From Bradyrhizobium sp. 21 (GTDB lineage Bacteria; Pseudomonadota; Alphaproteobacteria; Rhizobiales; Xanthobacteraceae), in NCBI RefSeq assembly GCF_023073335.1, contig NZ_JADPJG010000002.1:62001-126000 (forward strand): 64,000 nt of DNA. The letters are read 5' to 3'. Shown here in pieces: positions 1-8,321 of this stretch. Every line of letters starts with the position of its first letter. The first letter of the stretch is position 1. The notes under the pieces were generated by a model. It saw only the letters and a program-made list of their open reading frames with translations, did no database searches and was not told the origin of the DNA. Both the position numbers and the translations under genes were made by a program.

Positions 1-537
1 GCCGCGATGATGCCGCTGATGGCGAGCGCGGTGACGGCGCGATCGAGCCAGTGGGCGACGGTGCTCGTCGCCTTTTGCATCGTCGTGCCGCAGGCGATCG
101 TGGCGCTGCTTTCGCCGAGTGTCGGGCGCAAGGCGCAGGCGTGGGGCCGCCGGCCGCTGCTGCTGATCGGATTCACCGCACTGACAATTCGCGGTTTGCT
201 GTTCGCGATGGTCCGAGATCCCTATTTGCTGGTGCTCGTGCAGGTGTTCGACGGCTTTACCGCGGCGGTGTTCGCTGTGATGATCCCGCTGATCGTGGCC
301 GACGTCGCCTTCGGCAGCGGCCATTTCAACCTCGCGCAGGGCATCGTCGGCACCGCAATGGGCATCGGCGCGTCGCTGAGCACGGCGCTTGGCGGCTATG
401 TCAGCGATAAGTTCGGCAATGCGACGGCGTTCATCGGACTGTCCGGCGTGGCTGCAACCGGGCTCCTGCTCATTCTTTTCGTGATGCCGGAGACGCGGCG
501 CACGGGCATGACCGTTGCAAAGAAAATGGCCGGCTGA
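1..537 (+). CDS. MFS transporter, C-terminal part (cut by window start)
   Basis: The reading frame is open from the first base, so the N-terminal half lies outside the window. The visible 178 residues hold about five hydrophobic segments and the loop VGRKAQAWGRRPLL, a form of the G-x-x-x-D/K-R-x-G-R-[RK] motif repeated after TM2 and TM8 of major facilitator proteins. It ends in a short polar tail. It is an inner-membrane secondary transporter; the substrate cannot be told from this half. It converges with the second MFS gene, only 8 bases separating the stop codons. Confidence 0.8.
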   Translation, partial: AAMMPLMASAVTARSSQWATVLVAFCIVVPQAIVALLSPSVGRKAQAWGRRPLLLIGFTALTIRGLLFAMVRDPYLLVLVQVFDGFTAAVFAVMIPLIVADVAFGSGHFNLAQGIVGTAMGIGASLSTALGGYVSDKFGNATAFIGLSGVAATGLLLILFVMPETRRTGMTVAKKMAG

Positions 538-545
538 ACGAAGCG

Positions 546-1748
546 CTAGCGCTTTAGGTTGAGCGTCAGCAGGGCCGCGACCGCGAGGGCCAGGCCCACG
601 CCGGCCACGCAGGCATGCCAGCCATACGCGTCGAACAGCCGGCCGAGGACGGCCGTGCCGATGAGGCCGCCGCAGAAATAGCAGGCGAGATAGGTACCGC
701 TGGCGATGCCGCGATTCTCGGCCGCAGCCTGTCCAACGTATCCCGTCGCAGCGACTTGCGCGGAAAAGGTGCCGACGCCGACCAGAACCATCCCGGCGAG
801 CACCTCACCCAAATGGGGGGCCAGCATCAGCGGCAAGCCGATCCCGGCGATAGCGAGCGAGCCCCAGATCGTTGGACGCGTTCCGAGGCGCGATGCCACC
901 TTGCCGGCCAGCAACGTCGTGACCACCGACGGCAGGAAAACGAAGTAAACGAAGCCGAGGTCCATCATGCCCAGCGATAGCGGCGGCCGAACCAGAACGA
1001 AATTGACAAATGTGAAGGTGCCGATGAATGCGAACAGGATGCAGAAGCCGATGCCGTAGGCGGCACGCAGCCGTGGATCGCGCCAATGCGCGATGGTGGC
1101 GGCAAGCGCCGACGCTGTCGGCAGCATTGCACGCATGGGCTGGACGCGCTTGAGGGTGAAATAGACCAGCGCGGCGCCGGCCAGATTGAGGGCCGCGAAG
1201 AAATAGAAGTTCCACGCCAGGCCAAGGCCATCGGCGACCGCGGCCGAGACCAGCCGGCCGACGAGATTGCTGGCGACGTTTCCGGTGATGTAGGCGGCAA
1301 AGGCGCCGCCGGCGTCCATTGCACTGCATTGCTCGCCGAGATGCGCCAGTGTCAACGCGAAGGCCGATGCCATGCAGAGGCCCTGCGCGACCCGCAGGCC
1401 GGTGAAGACGGCAAGATTGGGCGCAGCCGCCAGCAGGCTCGTCGGAATCGCGAGAAGGGTCAGGCTGAGCAGGATACCGCTCCGCCTGTCGATGTGGGGG
1501 CTGAAAAAGCCGACAACGAGGCCTGCGACGGCCATGCCGAAGGTGCTGGCGTTGACGGCAAAGCTCATCGCCGCCGGCGTGACGCCGTAGTGGCGCGTCA
1601 GCGAGGGCAGGATCGCCTGTGTCGCGAACAGGTCGACGACGGTCAGGAAGGCTGTCACTCCGATGACGAGCGAACGGAGCGCCGCGCCACGCGAATGCTC
1701 ATTCATCGGCATTGCCGTCGGCTTGATGCGCGCGGACAGATCGGTCAT
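546..1748 (-). CDS. MFS transporter (12 TM, YnfM/arabinose-efflux type)
   Basis: A 400-residue major facilitator protein of normal length with twelve predicted hydrophobic segments. TM1 contains FLTVVDLFATQAILP, typical of the AraJ/YnfM efflux branch, and the loop after TM2 reads SPHIDRRSGI, the conserved MFS loop 2-3 motif in degenerate form. The start is supported by AGGAG eight bases upstream. Likely a drug or metabolite exporter in the inner membrane; the substrate is not deducible. It stands alone, with a short inverted repeat between it and the cupin gene upstream. Confidence 0.85.
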   Translation of the reverse strand: MTDLSARIKPTAMPMNEHSRGAALRSLVIGVTAFLTVVDLFATQAILPSLTRHYGVTPAAMSFAVNASTFGMAVAGLVVGFFSPHIDRRSGILLSLTLLAIPTSLLAAAPNLAVFTGLRVAQGLCMASAFALTLAHLGEQCSAMDAGGAFAAYITGNVASNLVGRLVSAAVADGLGLAWNFYFFAALNLAGAALVYFTLKRVQPMRAMLPTASALAATIAHWRDPRLRAAYGIGFCILFAFIGTFTFVNFVLVRPPLSLGMMDLGFVYFVFLPSVVTTLLAGKVASRLGTRPTIWGSLAIAGIGLPLMLAPHLGEVLAGMVLVGVGTFSAQVAATGYVGQAAAENRGIASGTYLACYFCGGLIGTAVLGRLFDAYGWHACVAGVGLALAVAALLTLNLKR

Positions 1749-1774
1749 GGCACGGCTCCTAACCCGGTTTCATT

Positions 1775-1814
1775 GTCATTCCGGGAGCGGATCCTCGAGC
1801 GGCCCCGGAATGAC
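1775..1814. repeat. Short palindromic intergenic element
   Basis: GTCATTCCGGG at the left and CCCGGAATGAC at the right form an 11-bp perfect inverted repeat around an 18-base centre. It sits between the MFS and cupin genes, both on the minus strand, with no T-tract. It looks like a short member of the genome-wide palindromic repeats typical of Bradyrhizobium. Confidence 0.6.
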
Positions 1815-1832
1815 GAGAGCATCAAGTGCTCG

Positions 1833-2315
1833 TTACATGTTGTGGTCGTGCGGGTCCCTGCGGACGTCGCCGACATAGAGAATGACGGTCTCCTTGCCGA
1901 GGTTCTTCCACCAGTGCGAGGTGCCGAACACTTCGGGGCGGATGTCGCCGGCCTTGTGCACGATCGGATCGACGCAGTTGGAGGCGTGTTCGACGATCTC
2001 GCCCTGCTGCACGAAGATCAGGGCAGGGCGGTCGTCATGGCTGTGCCAGGGCACGATGCCGCCGGGCTCGATGGTCAATTTGCGGAAGCGCAGCTCGCGG
2101 CCCTCGATGTGTGCCGGCTGCTTGCCAAGGTCGATGGCGCCGAGCGTGACGTCGGTGACGCCGACCGGCTTATAGTCGACCATCTGCTGCGCGTTCGGCT
2201 TGATCTTGTCAGCCGGGCATTCGCCGGCGGAGACTGACTGCGCCGAGACTGTCAGCGCGCTGAAAATGGCAAGGCCCGGCCAAATGAGGCGCGACAAAGC
2301 GTGGCTCGTAGACAT
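1833..2315 (-). CDS. Secreted cupin-domain protein
   Basis: A 160-residue protein. Residues 1-30 are an N-terminal signal peptide ending near SVSA-GECPAD, so it is exported. The rest is a single cupin barrel: PWHSHDDRPALIFVQQGEIVEH gives the two-histidine/glutamate metal motif of cupin motif 1, and a later HWWKNLGKETVILYVGDV segment resembles motif 2. The family binds a metal ion and may be an enzyme or a ligand-binding protein; no substrate can be assigned. A GGAGA element lies just upstream of the start. Two conserved cysteines (near GECPADK and ASNCVD) could form a disulfide in the periplasm. Confidence 0.8.
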   Translation of the reverse strand: MSTSHALSRLIWPGLAIFSALTVSAQSVSAGECPADKIKPNAQQMVDYKPVGVTDVTLGAIDLGKQPAHIEGRELRFRKLTIEPGGIVPWHSHDDRPALIFVQQGEIVEHASNCVDPIVHKAGDIRPEVFGTSHWWKNLGKETVILYVGDVRRDPHDHNM

Positions 2316-2576
2316 GGGGAGGTCTCCTGTGTTGACCGTGACCTCGCTGGTCGCCGGCTATGGCAGGAGCTTCGTCGAGACGGCGCCTATCTTGAAATGC
2401 CGGCTTGCTTTCGATGCGATAGCCCCGCGCTATGTTGATACGCGGCGGCTATCGAACCGATTGTGCATCGGCATTTCCGCTTCAGGGCCCTCCGGCGTCC
2501 GATGGCATCGCGGTCGCCCCTTGCGGGCGGCCGAGCCGGGAAACTAATATCCGCCCCAGGAATGCCGGAGCAGAAG

Positions 2577-3293
2577 ATGACGTCTCTCTCGCCAGCCGAC
2601 GCCGAACAGCTCAGGCTTGCCTTCCAGCGCTGCCGCGACATGGAAGGCACGCTGAACGAGCAACTCCGCGCCTATGCCGATGCCAGCCGCGAGGTCTTCC
2701 CGGCCTATGGCGAGGCCGTCGACCGCCTGGTGGCGCGATTGGGCGGGAACGGCGGCGGCGAGACCGCGCCGCGACCTGGGGACGCGATGCCGCCGTTCAT
2801 GCTGCCCGACGAGGGTGGGCGTCTCGTCACCCTGTCCTCTCTGCTGGAGAGCGGCCCGGTCGCCGTGATGTTCTTCCGCGGCCATTGGTGCCCCTATTGC
2901 CGGCTCAATGTCCGCGCCGTGGTCCAGGCGCTGGACCGCATCGAAGCCATGGGCGCGCAGATCGTTGCGATCATGCCGGAGACGCAGGAGTATACAAGAC
3001 AGCTCAAGGCGGATGCGGGGGCGCCCTTTCCGATCCTGACCGATCTCGACAATGGCTATGCGCTGTCACTCAATCTCGCGATCTGGCTCGGCGCTGACAT
3101 CCAGAGCCTGTTGTCCTACCAGGACATGACGAAATTCCACGGTAATGATGGCTGGATGCTGCCGATCCCGGCCGTGTTCGTCGTCGGGCGCGACGGTTTC
3201 GTGAAAGCCCGCTTCGTTGATCCGGACTTCCGCAAGCGCATGGACGTCGATGATCTGCTTGAGGCGCTGGAAGGCGCGAGCAGGGGGTCTTAA
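2577..3293 (+). CDS. Peroxiredoxin-like protein (AhpC/TSA fold)
   Basis: About 238 residues. After an N-terminal helical region of some 60 residues comes a thioredoxin-fold AhpC/TSA domain with the active-site segment MFFRGHWCPYCRLNVRAV, a CxxC pair within the peroxiredoxin motif. These bacterial AhpC/TSA-like proteins are cytosolic thiol oxidoreductases thought to reduce peroxides. The start at 2577 is preferred because GGAG lies seven bases upstream; ATG at 2562 is an alternative. The gene converges with a LysR gene that could be its regulator, but nothing in the sequence proves that. Confidence 0.85.
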   Translation: MTSLSPADAEQLRLAFQRCRDMEGTLNEQLRAYADASREVFPAYGEAVDRLVARLGGNGGGETAPRPGDAMPPFMLPDEGGRLVTLSSLLESGPVAVMFFRGHWCPYCRLNVRAVVQALDRIEAMGAQIVAIMPETQEYTRQLKADAGAPFPILTDLDNGYALSLNLAIWLGADIQSLLSYQDMTKFHGNDGWMLPIPAVFVVGRDGFVKARFVDPDFRKRMDVDDLLEALEGASRGS

Positions 3294-3311
3294 GAGGGTA
3301 AGCAGCAAGCG

Positions 3312-4199
3312 CTACCCCGCAATCTCCCGCCAATCCGCACCGCGCAGCATGCGCATCACGGCATTGGCTACCGCCGTGCGCTGCCGGCCGGCCACCCCGT
3401 AAAGGCTGACGGTGCGACGGGCGTCCAACCCGGCGACCGCGGCGCGCGTCAAGGTCTCCGGCACGGGCGAGGTGTGCGGCACCATGGCGACGCCGATGTC
3501 GGTCTCGACCAGTTCGATCAGGTCGTGCTCGTTCCAAACTTCGTGGCCATGGCCGACATCGATACCGTGCTCGCGCAGGCTCGCAGAGATACGGCCGGAA
3601 TGCTCGCAGAATGCCCGGCTCAGCAGCGGCTCCGCGCGCAAATCGTCCAATTCGATGCTGCTGCGGCCGGCCAGCCGGTGTTCCTCGCTGACGACGAGCT
3701 CGAAGCTCTCTGTGAACAGCGGCCAGACGTCGAGCCGATCCCAGGCCTCGTCGATCTCGGCAGCGATGCCGAGTTCGGCCTCGCCCTTCTTCAGGAATTC
3801 ACCGACCTCGCGGCTCGTCCCGCGCAGGAAGCGGAATTCGAGCCGGTTGAACTGCCGCCTGATCTGGTTGAGATGCGGAATGAGCAGCGACAGGTCGATC
3901 GAATGCGTCAGTGCGATACGGAGCGCTCCGATCTCCCCGCTTCGGAACGAGGACGCGAGCGAGCGTGCGCCGATGGCGGCGTCAAAACACTGCTTCAGCA
4001 GCGGATGCATACGCTGGCCAAGCTCGGTCAGTTGCGCCGCGGGCCGTTCGCGGCGAAACAGATCGCCGCCGAGCTCGGCCTCGAGCTGCTTGATCGCGCG
4101 GGTCAGCGAGGGCTGCGTGACGTTGCACTCCTCGGCGGCCCGCGTGAAATTCAAGAGCTGCGCCACCGCGAGGAAATAGCGGACCTGGTGCATTTCCAT
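3312..4199 (-). CDS. LysR-family transcriptional regulator
   Basis: A 295-residue protein beginning MEMHQVRYFLAVAQLLNFTR, the usual LysR opening. Residues 5-65 are the winged helix-turn-helix (AAEECNVTQPSLTRAIKQLE), followed by a LysR substrate-binding domain to the C-terminus. The start at 4199 is supported by GGGGAG upstream and by alignment with the family; a longer reading frame to 4319 has no such support. It is cytosolic, binding an unknown small ligand. It is divergent from the patatin gene and convergent with the peroxiredoxin gene, either of which could be a target. Confidence 0.88.
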   Translation of the reverse strand: MEMHQVRYFLAVAQLLNFTRAAEECNVTQPSLTRAIKQLEAELGGDLFRRERPAAQLTELGQRMHPLLKQCFDAAIGARSLASSFRSGEIGALRIALTHSIDLSLLIPHLNQIRRQFNRLEFRFLRGTSREVGEFLKKGEAELGIAAEIDEAWDRLDVWPLFTESFELVVSEEHRLAGRSSIELDDLRAEPLLSRAFCEHSGRISASLREHGIDVGHGHEVWNEHDLIELVETDIGVAMVPHTSPVPETLTRAAVAGLDARRTVSLYGVAGRQRTAVANAVMRMLRGADWREIAG

Positions 4200-4400
4200 G
4201 GATGGCTCCCCGGCAAGATCGACCGGAAATCTAGCCGATCGGGACGGGGAATGACATCCCGCCCGCGATAGCGCGCGGGCATGAATTCGAAAGCCAACCG
4301 GCATTCCAAAGGGTCCCACGATCTTCTAAAACGATAGCGCGTAACAAGACCGCCGCGTCCGACGAATATTCGACCGGGACGGGCTCACCAGGAGCGGACC

Positions 4401-5537
4401 ATGAGCGGCATGAAGGGCAAAGGTGCGGATATCCCAGGTCAGGTCGTGCTGGTGCTGCAAGGCGGTGGTGCGCTCGGCTCCTATCAGGCGGGTGTCTACC
4501 AGGCGCTGCACGAGGCAGGCATCGAGCCGGACTGGGTCATCGGCACCTCGATCGGCGCCATCAATGCGAGTCTGATCGCCGGCAACGCACCGGAGCACCG
4601 GCTCGCGCGCCTGAAGGAATTCTGGAAGCGGATGGAGCAGAAACCGGTCTGGACTTTGGGCGGCGCTTTTCCCGACTTCAGCGAGAGGCTCGCTTATTGG
4701 TCGACCGTTACCAATGGCATTCCCGGCTTCTTCCGGCCCAATCCGCTGGCGCATGCAGGCGATACCTTTCCGCTCGGCGCCGATCACGCCGGCTTCTATT
4801 CGACCAAGCCGCTCGAGACGACGCTGCGCGAGCTCGTCGATTTCGATCTGGCCAATCGCTGCGCGCCGCGCCTGACGGTCGGTGCGGCCCATGTCGGCAC
4901 CAGCGAAATGCGCTATTTCGACAGCCGCGACGGCGAACTGACGGTGAAGCATGTGATGGCCTCGGGCGCATTGCCGCCGGCCTTCCCGGCGATGCGCATC
5001 GACGGCGAGCTCTATTGGGACGGCGGTATCTTGTCGAACACGCCGACGGAAGCCGTTTTCGACGACTATCCACGCAGGGATTCGCTGATTTTCTCAGTGC
5101 ATCTGTGGAATCCCGCGGGTGCCGAGCCGACAACGATCGCGGAGGTTCTGAACCGCCACAAGGATGTGCAGTATTCCAGCCGGATCGCGAGCCAGATCGT
5201 GCGCCAGCAGCAGGCCCACCGCCTGCGTCACGTCATCAACCAGCTTGCCGCGCGACTGCCGGAGAGCGAACGCAGCGATCCCGCGGTGATGGAGTTGATG
5301 AGCTACGGCTGTGCGACCCGCATGCATGTGGTGCGGCTGCTGGCACCGCAGCTTGACCACGAGACCCACACCAAGGACATCGACTTCAGCCCGTCCGGCA
5401 TCATGCGGCGCTGGGATGCTGGCTATGCTCACACGAGGTCGGTGCTCGAGCGAAAGCCGTGGGTTGGCGAGTTCGATCCGCTCGCGGGCGTGGTGCTGCA
5501 CGAGCATACGGACGTGCTGCCGATTGCGGCGGAGTGA
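4401..5537 (+). CDS. Patatin-like phospholipase (with DUF3734 C-terminus)
   Basis: A 378-residue patatin-fold hydrolase. The oxyanion-hole motif GGGALG is at residues 21-26, the nucleophile elbow GTSIG at 48-52 (Ser50), and the catalytic aspartate in DGG at residue 207, so the Ser-Asp dyad is complete. The C-terminal third matches the extension common in alphaproteobacterial patatins (DUF3734). Such enzymes cleave acyl esters of phospholipids and in related bacteria are tied to membrane turnover or polyhydroxyalkanoate granules. No signal peptide is seen. GGAG lies seven bases before the start. The gene is divergent from the LysR gene. Confidence 0.9.
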   Translation: MSGMKGKGADIPGQVVLVLQGGGALGSYQAGVYQALHEAGIEPDWVIGTSIGAINASLIAGNAPEHRLARLKEFWKRMEQKPVWTLGGAFPDFSERLAYWSTVTNGIPGFFRPNPLAHAGDTFPLGADHAGFYSTKPLETTLRELVDFDLANRCAPRLTVGAAHVGTSEMRYFDSRDGELTVKHVMASGALPPAFPAMRIDGELYWDGGILSNTPTEAVFDDYPRRDSLIFSVHLWNPAGAEPTTIAEVLNRHKDVQYSSRIASQIVRQQQAHRLRHVINQLAARLPESERSDPAVMELMSYGCATRMHVVRLLAPQLDHETHTKDIDFSPSGIMRRWDAGYAHTRSVLERKPWVGEFDPLAGVVLHEHTDVLPIAAE

Positions 5538-5630
5538 GGGCCTTGGTCCGCTGTTGTTTTGCGCGGTGATAATTTTCACACTGGCGCGGTCTGGGCTATT
5601 GTCGCCGCGTCTTCGTCGCGAGGCTTGCAA

Positions 5631-6577
5631 TTGGTCGCTGAGAAAGATCTGGAGGTAACGCTCGATCAGGTCCGCGCCAATGCAGCGGGACCGGTGGCCG
5701 GCGTGTTCGGCCCTGACACGATCACCTGGCAGATCGACCGGGAGGCCGTCATCTTCCTCGGTGCCGGCCGCGCGCTGCTGCTGCAACTGGCGCATCCCTG
5801 GGTCGCGGCCGCCATCGCCGAGCACTCCAAGACGTTCGCCGATCCGATTGGCCGCTTCCATCGCACCTTCGACATCGTCTTTGCCATGGTATTCGGCTCG
5901 CTCGACCGGGCGCTATTGTCGTCGCGGCAACTTCACCGGGCCACAGCATGATTGTCGGCGCGATGCCCGAGACGGTCGGTCCGTTCGCGGCGGGCTCGCG
6001 CTACTGTGCCAACGACATCCCGTCGCTGCGCTGGGTTCACGCGACACTGGTCGAGTCCGCGCTGATGGCGCACGATTTGGTGCTGTCGCCGCTCTCGGCC
6101 GAGGAGCGCGAGCGCTACTGGACCGAGAGCCGGACTTTTGGTGCGTTGTTCGGGTTGGCGGCGGATGATTTGCCGGCGGACTGGGCGGGCTTCGCGGCCT
6201 ACACCAAAGCAATGGCGCAGTCGGACACGCTGACCGTCAGTCCGGCCGCGCGCGAGATTGCGAGACAGATTTTCAGCGGCGCGCGTCCGTGGTTGCGACC
6301 ACCGCGATGGTATCGTGCGCTCACGGCGAGCTTGTTGCCGGAGCCTTTGCGCGCGGGATTCGGGTTTGAGCGCGACGAGCGCGACACCAGATCCGCCTTC
6401 AATGCGCTGAAATGGATCAGGCGCGTCTATCCGAAATTGCCCGACCGGCTGCGCTATGTCGGTCCTTACCAGGAAGCGCAGGCGCGGCTGAATGGCAGGA
6501 CCGAGCCCGACTGGATGACCCGGTGCCTCAATAGGGCCTGGATCGGGCGGCCGCAGATGGACCAGCGCAAGAGTTGA
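5631..6577 (+). pseudogene. DUF2236 / MpaB-like oxygenase, split by a one-base frameshift
   Basis: Two consecutive frames together encode one DUF2236 (MpaB/rubber oxygenase-like) protein. The first part has GPDTITWQIDREAVIFLGAGRALLLQ and the HP of QLAHPWVAAA, then stops at 5949-5951. The second resumes in another frame with VGAMPETVGPFAAGSRYCAN and the RWVHATLVESALM heme-ligand region. Adding one G to the GGG at 5938-5940 joins the halves as LHRGHSMIVGAMPE, matching the family. It is either a recent pseudogene or a sequencing error in a G run. A TTG start at 5631 with GAGG upstream fits the N-terminus of the family; no ATG does. Confidence 0.8.
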
Positions 6578-6601
6578 GTCCCTCCGCCGCTGCCACAACC
6601 A

Positions 6602-6691
6602 CCGTCATTGCGAGGAGCGCTTGCGACGAAGCAATCCAGACTGCTTCCTCGGAAACGATTCTGGATTGCTTCGCTGCGCTCGCAATGACGG
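6602..6691. repeat. Palindromic intergenic repeat, family A (GTCATTGCGAG)
   Basis: A 90-base element starting CCGTCATTGCGAG and ending CTCGCAATGACGG, with a second inner pair GCAATCCAGA / TCTGGATTGC, so the whole element folds into a long hairpin. A second copy lies at 10683-10770. It fills the gap between the DUF2236 gene and glgA. Confidence 0.85.
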
Positions 6692-6699
6692 AATGGCGC

Positions 6700-8115
6700 T
6701 CACACCGACGCTAGCTTCCGGTACAGCGCGTTGTAGCTGCCGGCCGAGATGCTCCACGAGAACGACCGCCCCATCGCGCTGCGGCGCATGGTGTCGAGCT
6801 GGTCCTGCGCCATGAACGCCTCGAAGGCCCGGCGGACGCCGCCGAGGAAGGATTCGTGCGAGGGTTTTGAGAACAGGAAGCCGGTCTCGCCGTCGGTGAT
6901 GGTCTCGGCGAGGCCGCCGGTCTGGTGGCCGATCGGCAGCGAGCCGAAGCGCTGGGCGTACATCTGGCTGAGCCCGCAGGGCTCGAAGCGCGAGGGCATC
7001 AGGGTGAAATCACTGCCCGCGAAGATGCGCCTCGCCTGGGCATCGTTGAAGCCGATGGTGACGCCGATGGCGTCGGGGCGGCGACGATGCGCGTCGATCA
7101 GGGCCTGCTCGAGCGCTGGCTCGCCGGATCCGGTGACCACGATCTGCCCGCCGGCATCGACGATCTCGTCGGCCGCCGCCAGCACGAGGTCGATACCCTT
7201 CTGGTGCACCAGACGCGCGACGATGCCGAACATCGGGCCGCGCGACACCGCAAGCCCGAACTGCTTGCGCACATAGTCCGCATTGGCCTTCTTGCCGACC
7301 CAGTCGCCGGCGCCGAACTGCTGGGCTAGCTGCGCGCAGGAGCGCGGGTCCCAGCTCTCGTCGATGCCGTTGAGGATGCCGGTGAGCTCGGACGCGTCGG
7401 AGCGCAGGCGGAGCAGGCCTTCCATGCCGCAGCCGTACTCGGTGGTGGTGATCTCGCGCGCATAGGTGCCACTGACGGTGGTGAGGTGGGAGGCATAGAC
7501 CAGCCCCGCCTTGAGGAAGGAGAGCTGGTCGTAGAACTCGACCCCATCGATGTGGAATGAGCTTTCCGGTGCGCCGATCCGTCGCAACGACTCCCTTGGG
7601 AAAAGTCCCTGATAGGCGAGATTATGGATAGTCAGGATCGACGGCAGCTTGGCTCCGCGCCAGGCAAGGTAAGCCGGCACGAGCGAGGCCTGCCAGTCAT
7701 TGGCATGGACGAGGTCTGCTGCCCAATTCTTGTCCAGCTTGCCCATGGCAAGCTCAGCGGCCGCCGAGGCAAAGCGCGCGAAGCGGATGTCGTTGTCCGG
7801 CCAATCGCGCCCGGACTCGTCACCGTAGGGATTGCCGGGCCGGTCGTAGAGCTGCGAGCACAACAGCACATAAACCGGCAGGCCGTCCTTGGTCGCGGCC
7901 CGGCCGAGCGAGCAGGCGGGCATCTCCGCGAATGCCGGGCAGCGGCCGACGATCTGAATATGCGTGAGTTGCTTGATGATATCGCGATAACCGGGCAGCA
8001 TGATCCGGATATCGGCGAAGGGACGAAGGGCTCTCGGAAGGGCCGCAGAAACGGCACCAAGTCCGCCAACGCGGACAAAGTCGTCCATCTCAGTCGTGAC
8101 AAACAAGACCCTCAA
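6700..8115 (-). CDS. glgA: Glycogen synthase (ADP-glucose type, GT5)
   Basis: A 471-residue GT5 glycogen/starch synthase. The N-terminal Rossmann domain opens MRVLFVTTEM and contains VGGLGAVSAALPRAL; the acceptor region AADLVHANDWQASLVPAYL and the C-terminal motif SRFEPCGLSQMYAQ with TGGLAETI are complete. It elongates alpha-1,4-glucan from ADP-glucose in the cytosol. The usual lysine of the KxGGL nucleotide-sugar motif (Lys15 in E. coli) is Arg15 here, a conservative but unusual change. No other glycogen gene is adjacent. The upstream region to 8321 holds only a short GGAACT/AGTTCC hairpin. Confidence 0.92.
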   Translation of the reverse strand: MRVLFVTTEMDDFVRVGGLGAVSAALPRALRPFADIRIMLPGYRDIIKQLTHIQIVGRCPAFAEMPACSLGRAATKDGLPVYVLLCSQLYDRPGNPYGDESGRDWPDNDIRFARFASAAAELAMGKLDKNWAADLVHANDWQASLVPAYLAWRGAKLPSILTIHNLAYQGLFPRESLRRIGAPESSFHIDGVEFYDQLSFLKAGLVYASHLTTVSGTYAREITTTEYGCGMEGLLRLRSDASELTGILNGIDESWDPRSCAQLAQQFGAGDWVGKKANADYVRKQFGLAVSRGPMFGIVARLVHQKGIDLVLAAADEIVDAGGQIVVTGSGEPALEQALIDAHRRRPDAIGVTIGFNDAQARRIFAGSDFTLMPSRFEPCGLSQMYAQRFGSLPIGHQTGGLAETITDGETGFLFSKPSHESFLGGVRRAFEAFMAQDQLDTMRRSAMGRSFSWSISAGSYNALYRKLASV

Positions 8116-8321
8116 GAACAGTCGCCCCCTGCTCGAGCCCGTTTGCTGCTATGCAAGAACGGGTCCAGTTGCCCTGAAATTTCCAAGCCCGCCTACGAGA
8201 CGCGTCCGTTCGGTAAACACTTTCCTACGCAGCCGCCGCCCCTTAGGGTCGAAGTACCAACAACAGGGAACTTCGATAGTTCCTAAGTGACCCCAAGGAC
8301 TGGACAAGGACGCAAGCAGGC

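Noticed and set aside
1086-2237. 383-codon open frame on the plus strand
   Set aside because: Antisense to the MFS transporter and cupin genes, with low-complexity Arg/Gly/Asp-rich translation.
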